From positions 1 to 14,433 of the forward strand of contig CANRKV010000023.1 in assembly GCA_947631305.1 (NCBI GenBank): 14,433 bases of DNA, written 5' to 3'. This document shows, piece by piece, positions 1 to 7,282 of the stretch. Each line of letters starts with the position of its first letter. Within the stretch, counting starts at the first letter, position 1. The position numbers were made by a program, and so were the translations under genes. The stretch is from an uncultured Jeotgalicoccus sp. GTDB lineage: Bacteria > Bacillota > Bacilli > Staphylococcales > Salinicoccaceae. The notes beneath the pieces were generated by a model. That model did not search any database, was not told the origin of the DNA, and was given only the letters and a program-made list of their open reading frames with translations.

Positions 1-363
1 GAACGGGTGCCTTATAAAGACTTAAGAAGTTATACGAAAGCCGCTGATATAGGAATTCAATTTTTAGAGAACACGAATTTTAATCACTACTCGGCATCAT
101 CGAATAAACTGTTTGAATATATAATGGCTCATGTGCCGGTAATCGGTTCGAGGCTGCCGGAAATAGAACAGGTTATCGAGAATGAAGAAATTGGCTTAAC
201 TGTTGAAGAAGGAAATACTGAAAAATTGACTGAAGCATTAAATAAACTGATTAATGATGATGAGCTGCGATTGAAGTTTAAAAAGAATACTGAAGCCGCA
301 AAATATAAATATAATTGGGAAAATGAAAAAGATGTACTAAAAGAATTATATGCGAAACTTTAA
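1..363 (+). CDS. GT-B glycosyltransferase, C-terminal fragment (5' end outside window)
   Basis: The reading frame is open from base 1 to a TAA at 361-363, so this is the last 120 residues of a gene that starts upstream; the GTG at 7 is only an internal valine codon. The visible part is the nucleotide-sugar-binding half of a GT-B enzyme. A stretch reading KLFEYIMAHVPVIGS is followed by LPEIEQVIE and then a helical tail with a GNTEKLTEALNKLI segment, the usual end of family 4 (glycogen-phosphorylase-like) glycosyltransferases. The donor and acceptor cannot be told from this half. The next gene is also a glycosyltransferase in the same direction 80 bp downstream, so both may build the same surface glycan. 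There is no hairpin after the stop, so some read-through into the next gene is likely. Family call is firm; substrate unknown. Confidence 0.85.
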   Translation, partial: ERVPYKDLRSYTKAADIGIQFLENTNFNHYSASSNKLFEYIMAHVPVIGSRLPEIEQVIENEEIGLTVEEGNTEKLTEALNKLINDDELRLKFKKNTEAAKYKYNWENEKDVLKELYAKL

Positions 364-393
364 TTTTCATTGCTTTGGCAACTTTGATATAAT
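364..393 (+). promoter_or_regulatory. Predicted sigma-A promoter with extended -10 for the WbuB-like glycosyltransferase
   Basis: A perfect TATAAT at 388-393 is preceded by TGA at 385-387, giving an extended -10 (TGN). A weak -35 (TTTTCA, 364-369, four of six matches) lies 18 bp upstream. The start codon of the next gene is 50 bp downstream, leaving a short leader. The nine bases TGATATAAT recur exactly at 11111-11119. This is pattern matching only. Confidence 0.55.
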
Positions 394-443
394 TAATAAG
401 TATTTTAAAATTGTACTTTTTAGAAAGTAAGTTAAGGTGACTT

Positions 444-1634
444 ATGAAAATATTATTAATCACACAAAATTTCTATCCGGAAATCGGTTCCGGGGCAAAT
501 AGATTAAAAAACTTATATATCCAGCTGTCTAAAAAGCATGATGTTGAAGTGCTGACGACAAATCCATCGTACCCGAATGCAAAGATGTATGATGAAGACA
601 AATACTGGAGTAATGACCAGATAAATAATTCAAAAAATATATTGAGACTTAAAATGAGAACGGATAAGCAGAGTAAATCTATGGCATTCCGTTTATTATA
701 TTATTTTGAACTTGCTTACAAGGTACGGGTGTATGTAAAAAAATATCAGCATATGTATGATGCTGTCTATGTTACGTCACCAAACATATTTCTTCCTTGG
801 GCTGCTTTTTTCCAGAAGAGAAAGAAAGGCGTCCAGCGTATTTTAGAAGTGAGGGATCTTTGGCCGGACAGTGTCCGTGATGTTGAGAAGATGAATATCG
901 ATTTATTCTTCCCGATTTTAAAATTCATGGAAAAAATGATGTACAGGCAGTCGGACAAAATTGTTATTAACAATGAAGGGTTTAGAAAATACATAAATCG
1001 AATGATAAAAAATAAACCTGTACTATTTTTGCCGAATGCATTTACTGAAAAAGAGATTGGGTTTGAAGATGCTCCTGATAAATTCCAGGTTATCTATACC
1101 GGGAATATCGGCTTTGCACAAAGCTATGAAAAGCTTCAGGAAATGGCTCACAAACTGGAAGACAATAAAATTAACTTTAAAATCATCGGTTACGGAATGA
1201 ACGCTCATTTATTCCAATCGTATATTGAGTATAATAACTTTGAATATATTACTTTCGAAGAAGAGAAGACAAGAGAAGAGTGTCTGGTTGAAATACGCAA
1301 CTCAAATATTCAGCTGTCTATTTTAAAAGACAGCGAAGTATTTCTTAATGTACTGCCCGGCAAGGTGATTGACGGGATTGCATCAGGTATACCCGTTGTA
1401 ACGAATTTAGGCGGCTATACAAGTGAGCTGATCAATGAAAATCATGTTGGCTATGCTAAAGAAAAAGCGACGGCTGACGAGCTTGCAGAGGCGATTAAAC
1501 AAGTTAAGGAAGATAACCAGCTGGAGTCAGCGCTAAGAAATAATGCAAAAAATCTGCTGAAATCGCATTTCCTTTGGGAAGAAAACATTGAAGAATTAGA
1601 GCATTTTATATTTGAAAAAGAGTTTAAGCGGTAA
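444..1634 (+). CDS. WbuB-like family 4 glycosyltransferase
   Basis: A complete 396-residue GT-B glycosyltransferase. The N-terminal half opens with MKILLITQNFYPEIGSGANR, the typical acceptor-domain beginning, and has the VRDLWPDS motif (residues 136-143) seen in WbuB-like family 4 enzymes that transfer aminosugars in surface-polysaccharide assembly. The second half has LPNAF (196-200), the inter-domain YTGNIG (218-223) and LPGKVIDGIASGIPVV (about 304-319), matching the donor-binding loop; the usual LPSK serine is glycine here. No signal peptide or membrane segment is seen, so it should act on the inner face of the membrane. AAGGTGA (434-440) just before the ATG supports the start. It follows another glycosyltransferase and ends in its own terminator, so it belongs to a flanking glycan module next to the teichoic acid genes. 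The exact sugar is unknown. Confidence 0.9.
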   Translation: MKILLITQNFYPEIGSGANRLKNLYIQLSKKHDVEVLTTNPSYPNAKMYDEDKYWSNDQINNSKNILRLKMRTDKQSKSMAFRLLYYFELAYKVRVYVKKYQHMYDAVYVTSPNIFLPWAAFFQKRKKGVQRILEVRDLWPDSVRDVEKMNIDLFFPILKFMEKMMYRQSDKIVINNEGFRKYINRMIKNKPVLFLPNAFTEKEIGFEDAPDKFQVIYTGNIGFAQSYEKLQEMAHKLEDNKINFKIIGYGMNAHLFQSYIEYNNFEYITFEEEKTREECLVEIRNSNIQLSILKDSEVFLNVLPGKVIDGIASGIPVVTNLGGYTSELINENHVGYAKEKATADELAEAIKQVKEDNQLESALRNNAKNLLKSHFLWEENIEELEHFIFEKEFKR

Positions 1635-1655
1635 TATTCCAGCTTAAACTCTTTT
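1616..1655 (+). terminator. Intrinsic terminator after the WbuB-like glycosyltransferase
   Basis: A perfect 14-bp inverted repeat (1616-1629 with 1642-1655) encloses a 12-nt loop and ends in TTTT followed by ATTAAT. The left arm lies inside the coding sequence and the stop codon (1632-1634) is in the loop. The A-rich left arm gives T-runs on both strands, so it could work in either direction. Confidence 0.85.
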
Positions 1656-1720
1656 ATTAATGTTAAGTAAAGATATTTTAATGTAAAATGAATGTACTGA
1701 GTATAAATATTATCTTTCTT

Positions 1721-1725
1721 AGGGG
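1721..1725 (+). promoter_or_regulatory. Ribosome binding site that fixes the start at 1733
   Basis: AGGGG lies 7 nt ahead of the ATG at 1733. The in-frame ATG at 1688 has no Shine-Dalgarno ahead of it and would add 15 hydrophobic residues not needed by the family. The 15 bases from GGGG through the start codon and one more base are repeated exactly at 8106-8120 ahead of tagH. Confidence 0.7.
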
Positions 1726-1732
1726 TTTAAAA

Positions 1733-4384
1733 ATGAATTCAATATTAAATACATTAAAAACAATAATACCTCGCAGTATGAGAAAACGGTTAATAAGGAA
1801 AGTAACATTACAGGATATTACACTTCATGATGGTTTTTTAGTCATCAATCTAACCTTGAAAAACTTTTATAATTTTAACCTGAATGACAAGCTGAATATT
1901 ACACTCTCTAATGGTGAGTATTCTGAAGTACTCGAGTACTCTATTGAAAAAAATATGCTGTCGATACAGCTTCTGGACAGTACATTTAAAAAAACGACAG
2001 GCAATTCATCGATTACAGTTGCAGTGGATGGTAAAAATATGATTATCGATTCCGATGCAGGTATTGAAAATAAAACGTCATTTTTTAAAGGCGGCAGATA
2101 CTTTAATATCCAGGTAAACGGTACACTTGTTCTGGAGCATTTATTAGCAGAGTATACTTTTAATCCGTCTTATATCAGTGCAGATGAGATTAATGTTTCA
2201 TATGAGAATTTATCGATAGCATTTGACGGTAAATATAATATGGAACAATACAATATCGCACTGCTGTATCCTAATAAAATTGTGGAATTTCCAAACTCGG
2301 GCAGCGGATCGGTCATGACTGCTTCCGATTTTAGCTCTGTCACTATGGGCAGAGCTACAGTTTATGCTGTTAAAGGATACGAAATGATACCGGTCAAGCT
2401 CAATATAGATGAAGTGAATTTAACGACCCAGGAACATAATCTGAAGTTTTTAAATGAAGGTCATGAACTTTATGCGTATATTGAAAATCATGAGCTTGAG
2501 ATGACGGATGCTGCAGCTGAAATAGCGGGGAGCAATGTACTTATAAAAATGTCGTACAACGAAAGTTTTGACATTGATACCTTTGTTGCCGTTGATACAA
2601 TTTCCGGTGATGAAGAATCATTCGCAGTAAACAGAACGGCTTCCGGAGAATTTGAAGTATACGTTCCTGTAAGTGTACTGGTTAATGAGTTTTCAAGGAA
2701 AAAGTTTAATCTGATTACGTTATCAGAAGAGCCGATTACCCTGCAGCCTAATGTGAATCATGTAGATGTACTTGGTTTCGGCGAACGTCTCGTTATTAAT
2801 TACGAAAATGAAAATATAAAAGTCTGGTTTTATAAGAGAAAAGACACAGCGCTCGGTTTTAAAGTGACCCGGCCGCGTATGCGGAGACAGATAACCGGGA
2901 TTGAAGGTTTTAATTTTGAAGGTTTCATCAAGGGTAAAGAAAATTTTATAGATTGTGATACCTATATGATTTTCGAAGACCGGTACAGTAAAGAATCGAT
3001 CCGGGTCCGGATCGATGAAGAATTCAATATGAATTTGACTGACTTAAATTTAATATCAATTAAAAGTAAAGATAAAACAATATTAGATGTGTTTGTGGCG
3101 ATGATTCGTACAGACGGAGAAATAGTACGTAAAGAGAAGATTAAATATAAGTTCTCCGATTATAAAAAAGATAATTATTACGGCAGCTATTCTGAAAAGG
3201 ACATGGAAGGCAGCGCTCATTATCACTTAATCACAACAACACCATTTGATAACCTTAAAGTAGAAACCTTCTCTATTCCAAAAGAGGTGGTAATACCTGG
3301 TGATGCAAATGAGAAGGATTATAACATGTGGCTTGTCGGTGAGCGTTACGATACGGCACAGGATAACGGTTATGCATTCTACAAATATTTACGAGAGAAC
3401 ACAGCAGTAAATGCATATTATACTATCGAAAGCGGTGCCCCTGATTATGACAAGATAAAAACGGATTCGCATGTACTGGTATTCGGTTCGGCTGAGCATT
3501 TCGAAATCGCATTTAAAGCAGGCGTTCTGCTTGGCACGCATGATCTTGAAAATCTGCTGCCTTACAAGCCGGCACGCGGTTTTTTCAACTACGAAAACAC
3601 TGTAAAAGTATTCCTTCAGCATGGTGTACTCGGACGTAAGAGAGTGGAGTATCATAAAAAATATTACGATTTGCCGTTCGATTTATTTATAGTCAGCAGC
3701 GAACCTGAGAAGTACGATGTCGTAATGAAAAAACTGGGATACGATGATGAAGATGTTGCAATTACAGGACTTGCCCGGTTTGATTCGCTGCCCCGCGGGA
3801 ACAAAACTAAAGATATACTGCTTATGCCGACCTGGCGTGACTGGATTAACACAGATGAGGCATTTCTTACGAGTAAATATTTCCATAACTATAACGGATT
3901 AATTCATAATGAACGCCTCATCAAAATTTTAGAAGATAACGATGTGCAGCTGAATTTTTATCCGCATTACAGAGCCCAGATGTATTTTAACGATGAAATT
4001 TTAAACCCGAGCAATAATATTAAATTTATTCAGCTCGGTACACGGACAGTACAGGAACTCCTGATTGACCATTCATTGTTAATAACTGATTACTCGAGTG
4101 TCAGTTTTGATTTTACATTGATGAATAAACCTGTTATTTATTATCACTTTGATGTGAGAAAATTTTTCAGACAGGGAAAACTCCGTCCGTTATTCCATAC
4201 GTTTATCGGAGATATTGCACGGACCGAGGATGATTTAATCGATTTAATTGAGACTCAGATTAAGCTGAACTTTCAATCGGATCATCCTGATATTTCAGGC
4301 ATATTTAAATATCAGGACCACGATAATTCAGCACGGATATATGACAGTGTGAAAGAGAAAATTAACAGTGAAATTAATCATTAA
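1733..4384 (+). CDS. Long TagF-family CDP-glycerol/ribitol phosphotransferase with large beta-rich N-terminal region
   Basis: An 883-residue protein. About 370 C-terminal residues form a Glyphos_transf domain, which transfers polyol phosphate from a CDP-polyol to a growing teichoic acid chain at the inner membrane face. Landmarks are DTAQDNG (540-546), QHGVLG with His630, PTWRD (699-703), YPHYR with His745, and TDYSS (785-789). The two histidines fit the positions of the two catalytic histidines known from TagF. The first 500 or so residues are beta-rich, with repeated short hydrophobic strands and no signal peptide or clear membrane helix. This is much longer than single-domain TarF (about 390) or TarL (about 560). 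The catalytic part differs from the TarF-like protein at 6052 (PTWRD after LM rather than LYA; YPHY rather than RLHY), so it is a separate subfamily. It converges with tagB. Polymerase, second-polymer enzyme or decorating enzyme are all possible. Confidence 0.85.
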   Translation: MNSILNTLKTIIPRSMRKRLIRKVTLQDITLHDGFLVINLTLKNFYNFNLNDKLNITLSNGEYSEVLEYSIEKNMLSIQLLDSTFKKTTGNSSITVAVDGKNMIIDSDAGIENKTSFFKGGRYFNIQVNGTLVLEHLLAEYTFNPSYISADEINVSYENLSIAFDGKYNMEQYNIALLYPNKIVEFPNSGSGSVMTASDFSSVTMGRATVYAVKGYEMIPVKLNIDEVNLTTQEHNLKFLNEGHELYAYIENHELEMTDAAAEIAGSNVLIKMSYNESFDIDTFVAVDTISGDEESFAVNRTASGEFEVYVPVSVLVNEFSRKKFNLITLSEEPITLQPNVNHVDVLGFGERLVINYENENIKVWFYKRKDTALGFKVTRPRMRRQITGIEGFNFEGFIKGKENFIDCDTYMIFEDRYSKESIRVRIDEEFNMNLTDLNLISIKSKDKTILDVFVAMIRTDGEIVRKEKIKYKFSDYKKDNYYGSYSEKDMEGSAHYHLITTTPFDNLKVETFSIPKEVVIPGDANEKDYNMWLVGERYDTAQDNGYAFYKYLRENTAVNAYYTIESGAPDYDKIKTDSHVLVFGSAEHFEIAFKAGVLLGTHDLENLLPYKPARGFFNYENTVKVFLQHGVLGRKRVEYHKKYYDLPFDLFIVSSEPEKYDVVMKKLGYDDEDVAITGLARFDSLPRGNKTKDILLMPTWRDWINTDEAFLTSKYFHNYNGLIHNERLIKILEDNDVQLNFYPHYRAQMYFNDEILNPSNNIKFIQLGTRTVQELLIDHSLLITDYSSVSFDFTLMNKPVIYYHFDVRKFFRQGKLRPLFHTFIGDIARTEDDLIDLIETQIKLNFQSDHPDISGIFKYQDHDNSARIYDSVKEKINSEINH

Positions 4385-4418
4385 AAAGAAACCGTCCGAA
4401 TCCGGATGGTTTCTTTTT
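4383..4418. terminator. Bidirectional intrinsic terminator between the long TagF-like gene and tagB
   Basis: A 16-bp inverted repeat (4383-4398 with 4403-4418) with one G.T wobble and a 4-nt AATC loop is flanked by five A on the left and five T on the right, so it makes a terminator hairpin on either strand. It overlaps both stop codons, 4382-4384 of the plus-strand gene and 4417-4419 of tagB. It serves as the only spacer between the two convergent genes. Confidence 0.9.
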
Positions 4419-5568
4419 ACGTTCTGTATATATGCTTCACTAAATTTCTGCTCGAATAGCCGCGGCTGTATTTATTCCACTGGTTATTAAATGCTGTAAT
4501 TTCCCCGATATCGAAATTGTTTTCCTGTATCTGTTTAATAATAGCTTCTGTATTATACGCAATTGGACCAGGCATATATGATTCATAGTTAAACCATATA
4601 CCCCGTTCTTTTTCATACTCCTCTAAATCGTAGGCGAAAAATATCATCGGCTTATTCAGAATTGAAAACTCAAATGGTATCGATGAGTAATCCGTAATAA
4701 GTATGTCTGCAGCAGTCAGCAGAGAATTAATTTCAAAACCTGTTGAAACGTCCGTGACGAATTCATCATTATTAAAACCGGAAAGTTTAACTGCAGGATG
4801 AAGTTTTAACAGCAGATGATACTCGCTGCTCAAACTCTTTTTCATCAGATTAATATTCAGATGGACATCTGCTAGATCAAATTGATCGTCTCTGAACGTC
4901 GGCGCATAGAGCAGTACTTTCTTTTCTCTAAGTTCAGGCAGTGCAGCCCGTATTTTTTCAGCGGCATCATCAACTGCCTGTTTATTGTAAAAGAAATCAG
5001 TTCTTGGGACACCTGTTTTAATCATTCTGCTGTCATCGGCTCCAAAGGCTTCACCAAATATATAAGCCATTTCATCCGAACCGACAGCAAGGTAATGGAA
5101 TTTGCTGTAGACTTTTTTAAAGCGCTTATGTGCGCTCCCCGGACGTTTTTTTATTGTTTTATCTCTGTAGCCAAAATATTTCACGGCACCGTTGGCATGC
5201 CACAATTGAGTACATTTTACAGCGGCACGGAAATCACACGCAGCGAGCACAACGTGATAGTTATCGATAAAAATATACTTACCCGTCGCGAGATGATACA
5301 TTCCCCTGATAAAAGAAAAAACTTTGCGCGGGTTAAAATCAACAATATTATTTGAATTGATATTTTTAAATGTTTTTTTGCAGCGGGGTTCTTTTAATAT
5401 GAAAATTTCTGATGAGGTCTGTTTCTTTACTTCATCAATTACATATTCCATATTGTCGCCGAACGATGTCAGCATTATCGTTTTCTCTTTCAGCGGCATC
5501 AGCCTGAATATATTAAATACAGCCCGGAGGACAGTAAGAAAAAGCGATACAGCTGTTTCCTTAATCAT
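4417..5568 (-). CDS. tagB: TagB/TarB-like teichoic acid glycerophosphate primase
   Basis: 383 residues, close to the usual TagB/TarB length (about 370-380). TagB adds the first sn-glycerol-3-phosphate from CDP-glycerol to ManNAc-GlcNAc-PP-undecaprenol. The start has the membrane-binding amphipathic stretch followed by KTIMLTSFGDNMEYV (about residues 29-43), typical of TagB. QLWHANGAVKYFG (121-133, His124) is the TagB form of the first catalytic-histidine motif, whereas TarF has WHGTPLKK. YAPTFRDD is at 221-228, KLHP with His257 at 255-258, and TDYSS at 292-296. The ATG overlaps the end of tagD by 8 nt and has no clear Shine-Dalgarno of its own, so translation is probably coupled to tagD. It shares a terminator with the convergent long TagF-like gene. 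Confidence 0.9.
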   Translation of the reverse strand: MIKETAVSLFLTVLRAVFNIFRLMPLKEKTIMLTSFGDNMEYVIDEVKKQTSSEIFILKEPRCKKTFKNINSNNIVDFNPRKVFSFIRGMYHLATGKYIFIDNYHVVLAACDFRAAVKCTQLWHANGAVKYFGYRDKTIKKRPGSAHKRFKKVYSKFHYLAVGSDEMAYIFGEAFGADDSRMIKTGVPRTDFFYNKQAVDDAAEKIRAALPELREKKVLLYAPTFRDDQFDLADVHLNINLMKKSLSSEYHLLLKLHPAVKLSGFNNDEFVTDVSTGFEINSLLTAADILITDYSSIPFEFSILNKPMIFFAYDLEEYEKERGIWFNYESYMPGPIAYNTEAIIKQIQENNFDIGEITAFNNQWNKYSRGYSSRNLVKHIYRT

Positions 5569-5956
5569 TTTTCTGTTTCAGCTCATCTTTAATTTTTGTC
5601 GTTGATATCCCGCTTGTTCTCGGCAGGTAGACAACGTCACAATATTCATTAAGAAAATCGAATTCGCCTTCCCAGTCATTCCCCATAACGAAAGTGTCGA
5701 TATTATATTTTTTAACATCTTCGACCTTTTGATTCCAATTATCCTCGCCGATGACTTCATCGACGTACTTTATCGCTTCAAGTATCAGTTTGCGTTCTTC
5801 AAATGAGTGATACGCTTCCTTATGTTTCAGCGTATTGAATTCATCTGTCGATACTGCAACGATTAAATAGTCACCGAGGTCCTTCGCACGTCTCAGTATA
5901 TTTATATGTCCCGTATGCAGCAGATCGAATGTTCCGTAAGTGATTACTTTTTTCAT
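5561..5956 (-). CDS. tagD: Glycerol-3-phosphate cytidylyltransferase
   Basis: 131 residues, the normal TagD length. It makes CDP-glycerol from CTP and sn-glycerol-3-phosphate in the cytoplasm, the donor for TagB and the TarF/TagF-like enzymes nearby. Both nucleotidyltransferase signatures are present: GTFDLLHTGH (residues 8-17, with His14 and His17 of the HxGH motif) and RTSGISTT (113-120). A strong GGAGG (5966-5970 on the minus strand) sits 9 nt from the ATG. It is first in the tagD-tagB pair, transcribed away from the TarF-like gene. Putting the supply enzyme and the primase in one overlapping unit ties donor supply to priming. All key residues are intact. Confidence 0.96.
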   Translation of the reverse strand: MKKVITYGTFDLLHTGHINILRRAKDLGDYLIVAVSTDEFNTLKHKEAYHSFEERKLILEAIKYVDEVIGEDNWNQKVEDVKKYNIDTFVMGNDWEGEFDFLNEYCDVVYLPRTSGISTTKIKDELKQKND

Positions 5957-5981
5957 ATTAATTTGCCTCCGTTAAAGCATT

Positions 5982-5987
5982 ATTATA
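5982..5987 (-). promoter_or_regulatory. Candidate -10 element for tagD-tagB
   Basis: On the minus strand bases 5987-5982 read TATAAT, a perfect -10. No good -35 lies 16-18 bp upstream and there is no TGN extension, so an activator may be needed or the true promoter may differ. The predicted leader would be short, with the tagD Shine-Dalgarno at 5966-5970. The window between tagD and the TarF-like start (5957-6051) is AT-rich and must hold both divergent promoters. For the plus strand only weak -10-like sequences (TATAAC 6009-6014, GATAAT 6019-6024) are seen. Confidence 0.45.
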
Positions 5988-6038
5988 GTGTTTTGTAGTA
6001 TTATGAATTATAACATAAGATAATTATGAAAACTTTGC

Positions 6039-6043
6039 AGGTG
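6039..6043 (+). promoter_or_regulatory. Ribosome binding site that favours the ATG at 6052
   Basis: AGGTG lies 8 nt ahead of the ATG at 6052. The two in-frame GTG codons at 6043 and 6046 overlap or abut it, so they cannot be served by it. Confidence 0.6.
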
Positions 6044-6051
6044 TGGTGGAT

Positions 6052-7245
6052 ATGAAACAAATTAAAAAACTGGCATTAAAATTATATAAAATATTATTCT
6101 GGCTATGCGGAAAATCTTTTAATAAAGATCATTCGCTGATTATTTTTGAGAGTTTTCTAGGGAAGCAGTTCAGTGATAATCCGCGGGCGTTATATGAATA
6201 TATGTCAATTCATTATCCGGAATACAGATTTATGTGGAGTGTTGATAAGCGTTATACTGATGTATTTGAACGTTATGATATTCCTCATATAAAGAGATTC
6301 TCTCTCAGCTGGATGATTTATATGAATAAAGCGACGCTCTGGATTTCCAACAGCAGATTGCCGCTCTGGATTCCAAAACCAAGAGGTACGACTTATTTAC
6401 AGACGTGGCACGGTACGCCGCTTAAAAAGCTTGCGGTCGATATGGATGAAGTCCATATGCCGGGTACTGATACAGAACGCTACAAACGAAACTTTACCCG
6501 TGAATCAGCAAAGTGGGATTTTTTAATTTCGCCGAATGAGTATTCAACGGAAATATTTAAACGAGCATTTAAATTTGAGAATGAAATGCTGGAAACCGGA
6601 TATCCGCGCAACGATTTCCTGTTTACTAACAGCGATGATGAAGCAATTCAAAATCTGAAAAAAGATTTGGATCTGCCTGAAGATAAGAAGGTAATTTTAT
6701 ATGCTCCGACTTGGCGGGATGATTCTTATCACGGGAAAGGTCGCTATAAATTTAATCTGGAATTCGATTTGAAACAAATGTACGAAGCATTGTCTGATGA
6801 ATATATTATTATTTTGAGACTGCATTATCTGGTCAGTGAGAATCTCGACATCAGCGAATATGAAGGCTTTATATATGATTACTCGAAATACGAGGAAATC
6901 AGGGATTTATATGTAATTTCAGATATGCTGATTACTGACTATTCATCCGTATTTTTCGATTATGCAAACTTGGAAAGACCGATGATTTTCTATGTTTATG
7001 ATATCGATAATTACAGAGACAAACTTAGAGGATTTTACTTTGACTTTGCAAAGAAAGCACCGGGTCCTCTCGTTACAACGACAAACGAGCTCCTGGCAGC
7101 AATTGAAAACACGAAAACTGAAGACTTTAACGAAGCATACAATACTGCGGAATTCCGCAGCAGATTCGGCGCACTTGAAGACGGCAAAGCATCACAGCGT
7201 GTTGCTGATGAAGTTATTTGTTATTTAAGAAGTAAGATTGTATAA
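6052..7245 (+). CDS. tarF: TarF/TagF-like CDP-glycerol glycerophosphotransferase
   Basis: 397 residues from the ATG, the length of single-domain TarF. It transfers glycerol phosphate from CDP-glycerol onto the primed lipid-linked teichoic acid. An N-terminal helix (about residues 1-20) for membrane contact leads into IIFESFLGKQFSDNPRALYE (30-49), the TarF/TagF hallmark. Next come YLQTWHGTPLKK (115-126, His120), MPGTDTERYKRNF (136-148), YPRND (184-188), APTWRDD (218-224), RLHY with His258, and TDYSSVFFDY (295-304). Both catalytic histidines are present. In S. aureus the close relative adds one or a few units before TarL; in glycerol-type organisms the TagF relative polymerises, and the sequence alone does not say which holds here. 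It is divergent from tagDB and followed 37 bp later by tagG. Confidence 0.92.
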   Translation: MKQIKKLALKLYKILFWLCGKSFNKDHSLIIFESFLGKQFSDNPRALYEYMSIHYPEYRFMWSVDKRYTDVFERYDIPHIKRFSLSWMIYMNKATLWISNSRLPLWIPKPRGTTYLQTWHGTPLKKLAVDMDEVHMPGTDTERYKRNFTRESAKWDFLISPNEYSTEIFKRAFKFENEMLETGYPRNDFLFTNSDDEAIQNLKKDLDLPEDKKVILYAPTWRDDSYHGKGRYKFNLEFDLKQMYEALSDEYIIILRLHYLVSENLDISEYEGFIYDYSKYEEIRDLYVISDMLITDYSSVFFDYANLERPMIFYVYDIDNYRDKLRGFYFDFAKKAPGPLVTTTNELLAAIENTKTEDFNEAYNTAEFRSRFGALEDGKASQRVADEVICYLRSKIV

Positions 7246-7246
7246 T
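7218..7246 (+). promoter_or_regulatory. Predicted promoter for tagGH inside the end of the TarF-like gene
   Basis: TTGTTA (7218-7223, four of six matches to the -35) is 17 bp from a perfect TATAAT (7241-7246), which overlaps the TAA stop of the upstream gene. This would start transcription near 7253, about 30 nt before the tagG ATG. A small inverted repeat (TTCATC/GATGAA, 7246-7260, 3-nt loop) straddles that start point and has no T-run, so I do not call it a terminator. Confidence 0.55.
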
Positions 7247-7282
7247 TCATCATTGATGAAAATTTGAGGTTGTGAGTAACTT

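Noticed and set aside
7..9. GTG at 7 as the start of the first gene
   Set aside because: The frame is open to base 1 and the protein is plainly the second half of a GT-B enzyme, so the gene starts outside the window.
1684..1689. TAAAAT ahead of the long TagF-like gene as a promoter
   Set aside because: It is in a sensible place after the terminator, but there is no acceptable -35 and no TGN spacing, so it is not called.
1688..1732. Longer start for the TagF-like protein at ATG 1688
   Set aside because: It has no Shine-Dalgarno, while AGGGG sits 7 nt from the ATG at 1733. The extra residues do not look like family sequence.
3664..3886. Minus-strand ORFs inside the long TagF-like gene
   Set aside because: They lie fully inside a strong coding region, with no ribosome sites and no family-like sequence.
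4882..5605. Plus-strand ORFs opposite tagB and tagD
   Set aside because: They are shadows of clearly recognised genes, rich in unlikely residue mixes and without start signals.
6043..6051. GTG starts for the TarF-like protein at 6043 and 6046
   Set aside because: They overlap or abut the AGGTG ribosome site that is well placed for the ATG at 6052.
7246..7260. Hairpin after the TarF-like gene as a terminator
   Set aside because: The stem is 6 bp, AT-rich and not followed by a T-run; a promoter reading fits the site better.
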